In this document: positions 52,336 through 54,989 of the stretch, in pieces
Numbering within the stretch: position 1 is the stretch's first letter
Layout: each line of letters opens with the position of its first letter
From: Eubacteriaceae bacterium
Lineage (GTDB): Bacteria; Bacillota; Clostridia; Lachnospirales; Lachnospiraceae
Assembly: GCA_910574915.1 (NCBI GenBank)
Contig: CAJTCR010000034.1
Span: 1-54,989 of the forward strand
Direction: 5' to 3'
DNA: 54,989 nt
Notes under the pieces: generated by a model
Database searches by the model: none
The model's input: the letters and a program-made list of their open reading frames with translations, nothing else
What the model was told of the DNA's origin: nothing
Made by a program: the position numbers and the translations under genes

Positions 52336-52985
52336 TTATAACCCACCCCCCAAACCGTTTCAATAGGGGATAGTTTGACAGCCGCTAACTTACTGCGGAT
52401 ATTTTTTACATGAGTGGCTATCACACTATCGTCACTTTCTCCCTCAAAACCAAAAACAGCTTCATAAATCTGCTCTTTTGAAAAAACCTGTCCCCGGTGC
52501 AAAGCCAGATATTCACATATTTCATACTCACTTTTGGTTAGAGGGAGTTTATTCCCATTGACTTCCGTTTCCTTTGCGTTGATGTGAAAGATAATGCCAG
52601 AAATAGATATGGCATATTTCTTTTCTCGATTATCTCTGCGTAAATGCGCATTTACACGGGCAAGCAATTCATTTGTACCAAAAGGCTTTGTGATGTAATC
52701 GTCGCCGCCAATTCCCAAACCACGAACAATATCACTTTCCTGTGTTTTTGCAGTCAAAAAAATAATAGGGCAATCCACAAAGGAACGGATTTGATCGCAT
52801 AATTCAAAACCGTCCATATCCGGCATCATAATATCCAGCAAAATCAAATCATATCGTCTGAAATCTATATCAAGAACGGCTTTTGCATTTGCTTGAAGTG
52901 TTACGGTATGGGCGCCTTTTTCGAGAATGCGCTTTATCAGTTGCAGCATTGCGTTTTCATCATCAACAACTAATATATTCGCCAT
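52326..52985 (-). CDS. OmpR-family response regulator
   Basis: A 219-residue regulator. ILVVDDENAMLQLIKRIL starts the receiver; the phosphoacceptor is in LILLDIMMPDMDGFEL and the lysine in DDYITKPFGTNE. The winged helix ends DSVIATHVKNIRSKL and VWGVGYKWE. AGGAGG supports ATG 52985. One base separates it from the YccF gene stop, so it belongs to the immunity-type operon. Confidence 0.92.
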   Translation of the reverse strand: MANILVVDDENAMLQLIKRILEKGAHTVTLQANAKAVLDIDFRRYDLILLDIMMPDMDGFELCDQIRSFVDCPIIFLTAKTQESDIVRGLGIGGDDYITKPFGTNELLARVNAHLRRDNREKKYAISISGIIFHINAKETEVNGNKLPLTKSEYEICEYLALHRGQVFSKEQIYEAVFGFEGESDDSVIATHVKNIRSKLAAVKLSPIETVWGVGYKWE

Positions 52986-52986
52986 A

Positions 52987-53364
52987 TCAATCCCTCCTGT
53001 CAGACTTCATTACGGTCGCCCCAAAAGGCATAAGGGCGAGTTTTGCAATCTTAAAGCATTGCATACCAAACGGTATGCCGATAATTGTACAGCATAGCAG
53101 TATTCCATTTATGCACGCTGTTATGGCAAGCGGAATACCACTGATTATGAGCCATACAAGGTTTGCCAAAGTTGAAATTGCATTACCGCCGTACTGAATT
53201 TCTTTTCCAAAAGGAAAAAAGGTAAGCGCAGTAAATTTGAAACATTGCCGCCCAATCGGTATTCCAATAATGGTTATGCGCCAAAAAATGCCCGATATTG
53301 TCCATGCCAAGCCCTGCCATAATCCTCCGCACAGGAACCATATCACATTTCCCAAACAACCCAT
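52987..53364 (-). CDS. YccF domain-containing membrane protein
   Basis: A 125-residue membrane protein with a duplicated YccF unit. Each unit has a helix followed by IIGIPIGRQCFKFTALTFFP or IIGIPFGMQCFKIAKLALMP, and the first helix is NVIWFLCGGLWQGLAWTISG. Function unknown. It is inserted in frame order between the permeases (14 bases after) and the regulator (one base before), which is unusual for lantibiotic-immunity operons. Confidence 0.9.
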   Translation of the reverse strand: MGCLGNVIWFLCGGLWQGLAWTISGIFWRITIIGIPIGRQCFKFTALTFFPFGKEIQYGGNAISTLANLVWLIISGIPLAITACINGILLCCTIIGIPFGMQCFKIAKLALMPFGATVMKSDRRD

Positions 53365-53378
53365 ATTATATCATCTCC

Positions 53379-54131
53379 TCACTCAGTTGTACACTTTCCC
53401 TCATATCGCAAAAACCACACGAACAAAATTACAATAAACAAAACCGTCATGCCCGCGCACATGCCTATCCCGAATTTAAGTTCTGCGCTAACAGCAGGTA
53501 AATCCTGCAAGGCAAATTGAAGCGCGAAATCACTAAGACGTATTCCAAAGCCATATGGCAGCACAAACCACAAGCCTGTACCTAAGCCCGTTTGGAGCAA
53601 TGCAGCGAATAAACTGCCAATAGCTCCCATTCCTATACAGATCGTTCTTCCAAACCGAAATGCCAAAATAATAGAAAGCGCATATAGCAGTATATTACTG
53701 CTCCACAAGGTCAGAGCCAGTAATACAAGGGATGATGTCGGCAAAAGCAGCTTTGTTCCTGTCGCTGGAAGCAACAAAGTAAATAGAAATATGCCCAATA
53801 ATACCGCAAGCAATCCGGCGGCAATCAGTAACAGGAATTTAGACAAAATAACTTTCGTTTTGGAACGCAACACTAAAATATTCTGATAATGACCCGCCCG
53901 GTTTTCCTGTCCTGCGATAATCTCACAAACGATACTAATAACAAAAGGATATGCGATTGCGAAAAGCTGAAAGAATACCGCAATTTTGTTTATATCGTTT
54001 ACAGCCGCAAATGCCGCATACAGTAAAACAAGTGCTGCTCCCAGAAATGGGAATAAAACATGTACCCAAAAGAACGAAGAATTGCGCAGCTTGTAAAAAT
54101 CGCTTTTTAGATAATGATATAACTCAATCAT
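53379..54131 (-). CDS. Lantibiotic-immunity-type ABC permease, MutG-like
   Basis: A 250-residue ABC-2-type membrane protein with six helices, from FFWVHVLFPFLGAALVLLYA to the last, MCAGMTVLFIVILFVWFLRY. The segment CEIIAGQENRAGHYQNILVL is characteristic of MutG/EpiG/SpaG-type immunity permeases. Its start overlaps the stop of the partner permease by eight bases. The complex would expel a lantibiotic from the membrane. No lantibiotic precursor or synthesis gene is seen in the window. Confidence 0.83.
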   Translation of the reverse strand: MIELYHYLKSDFYKLRNSSFFWVHVLFPFLGAALVLLYAAFAAVNDINKIAVFFQLFAIAYPFVISIVCEIIAGQENRAGHYQNILVLRSKTKVILSKFLLLIAAGLLAVLLGIFLFTLLLPATGTKLLLPTSSLVLLALTLWSSNILLYALSIILAFRFGRTICIGMGAIGSLFAALLQTGLGTGLWFVLPYGFGIRLSDFALQFALQDLPAVSAELKFGIGMCAGMTVLFIVILFVWFLRYEGKCTTE

Positions 54132-54852
54132 GTGTTCTGTCTCCTTTAGTAAAAAGCCATGCTGTAAGCAAAAAACACAGTACCGCCAAAATCAAGCTAA
54201 GCAAAACGGCAGGAATGATTGTTCCAGTATTCAGCAGAAAAGAACCATTTTCAATAGGAATACCGTTAGGGTGCATTTTGAAAAAGGGGCATACAATGCG
54301 TGCTGGAAAGGCAAATGGATTGAGATAAAACAAATCGCTTTCTGCTCCAATTGTGGATAAAATATTGCAGCTAAAGGAAATTAGTACAGCGGCAAGATAA
54401 TTTGTTTTTTTCGCAAGCCACATAATAAGCGGAAGCTGCCAAACGTAACCAAGAAACAATAACATACAGCCGAAAAACCCATTAAGCGGGTCAATGTTCA
54501 TCACGGTAAAAACACCAAAGAGCGTACAGCCGCCCCACATTACAAAATTGGTTAATAAAAGCAGCACGGCAGCCGCAAACAGCTTGCCAATCCAGATTTT
54601 CTTCATGTCAACAGATAAACAGAGAATATTCTGATACTGTGTGCGTTTTTCACAACTGATAAAGCTGGCACACCAAATAGCAATCGTAATCGGCAGTATC
54701 AAAATATACCACCAATTATAAGCTGTAAGCTGAACAAATTTTCCACTCAAGATGTATCCTAAGCTCAAAGTAACGATAGGCGCCGCAGCAAATAGCTTTA
54801 ATGCAAACGTATGACGTACTTTTAATAATTCAGAATGTATAAGATGAAACAT
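54124..54852 (-). CDS. Lantibiotic-immunity-type ABC permease, MutE/EpiE-like
   Basis: A 242-residue partner permease. It starts FHLIHSELLKVRHTFALKLF, and CASFISCEKRTQYQNILCLS is the counterpart of the QENR segment of the MutG-like protein. Six hydrophobic helices are visible. GAGGGGG before the ATG supports the start. Family order is ATPase-MutE-MutG, so the ATPase gene should lie just right of the window. Confidence 0.83.
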   Translation of the reverse strand: MFHLIHSELLKVRHTFALKLFAAAPIVTLSLGYILSGKFVQLTAYNWWYILILPITIAIWCASFISCEKRTQYQNILCLSVDMKKIWIGKLFAAAVLLLLTNFVMWGGCTLFGVFTVMNIDPLNGFFGCMLLFLGYVWQLPLIMWLAKKTNYLAAVLISFSCNILSTIGAESDLFYLNPFAFPARIVCPFFKMHPNGIPIENGSFLLNTGTIIPAVLLSLILAVLCFLLTAWLFTKGDRTHD

Positions 54853-54870
54853 TATTTTTCCCCCTCGTAT

Positions 54871-54917
54871 AATAAGTTTATAGCCAGTCAGAACAGGCTA
54901 TAGACTTATTCTTTTTT
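54871..54917 (+). terminator. Hairpin with T run upstream of the MutE-like gene
   Basis: AATAAGTTTATAGCC and GGCTATAGACTTATT pair over 15 bases (one mismatch), then CTTTTTTG follows on the plus strand. No plus-strand gene precedes it. On the minus strand it lies in the leader of the MutE-like gene without a T run. It could end an antisense RNA or fold in the operon leader. The remaining 70 bases to the window edge show nothing I can assign. Confidence 0.45.
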
Positions 54918-54989
54918 GATATAGATGTAGGATGATTTCTAAGAGGACTCCCTCTCCATCTTTTTCCATCTATACAGTTAATAGTTACC

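Overview
The window looks like a chromosome segment of a spore-forming, gut-type Clostridia bacterium, most likely Lachnospiraceae. The evidence is protein-level: a CotF-type spore coat protein, an EFR1-type flavodoxin/ferredoxin protein, the NiaR-controlled nadA/nadB/nadC set, a lipoprotein sugar-binding protein beside a hybrid kinase, short Clostridia-type NadB and NadA, AGGAGG-type ribosome sites and moderate G+C. No rRNA or canonical tRNA gene was found. The segment is rich in signalling. It has five intact response regulators, six intact sensor kinases (one hybrid) and one regulator fragment.

Layout. 1-3.5 kb: a serine-recombinase scar, then an OmpR-type regulator/kinase pair and a secreted two-repeat protein; regulator and secreted protein share a promoter box. 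3.6-7.2 kb (minus strand): EFR1 protein, DIP1984-family protein, a candidate tRNA-like small RNA with its own terminator, and three tightly coupled genes of unknown function, the last a PIN-like nuclease. This RNA-plus-nuclease block is the best candidate for an undescribed system. 7.2-8.2 kb: nested palindromic repeats. 8.4-14.3 kb: CotF, an ABC-2 exporter, a GNAT enzyme, a second two-component system and a metallophosphoesterase. 14.3-18.3 kb: niaR, nadC, nadB and divergent nadA (de novo NAD synthesis under NiaR). 18.3-25.2 kb: solute-binding lipoprotein, hybrid kinase, DUF2520 dehydrogenase and a chemoreceptor. 25.2-29.8 kb: a regulator/ABC/kinase locus that appears to have been split by a Uma2-family gene and a repeat, with decayed fragments at its end. 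29.9-36 kb: sbcD and sbcC separated by a large hairpin repeat. 36-40.5 kb: a decay zone with an FtsX-type pseudogene, blaI/blaR1, an antisense gene remnant, a repeat, a TnpB remnant, GrpB and IS200/IS605-like end hairpins. 40.5-45.3 kb: a trehalose operon whose PTS permease is broken by an internal deletion, plus a HAD phosphatase and an AraC regulator. 45.4-50.9 kb: an FtsX-type ABC transporter with its own regulator and kinase. 51-55 kb: a lantibiotic-immunity-type permease pair (MutG/MutE-like), a YccF protein and a NisRK-like pair; the ATPase would lie beyond the right edge.

Two families of structured dispersed repeats recur. One is a 166-bp palindrome (two copies, 3 differences). The other (here called R2) is a roughly 240-bp multi-stem hairpin with full and deleted copies. 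Arm sequences differ between full R2 copies but stay complementary within each copy. All functional statements rest on reading translated sequence and recalled family features; no database search was run.
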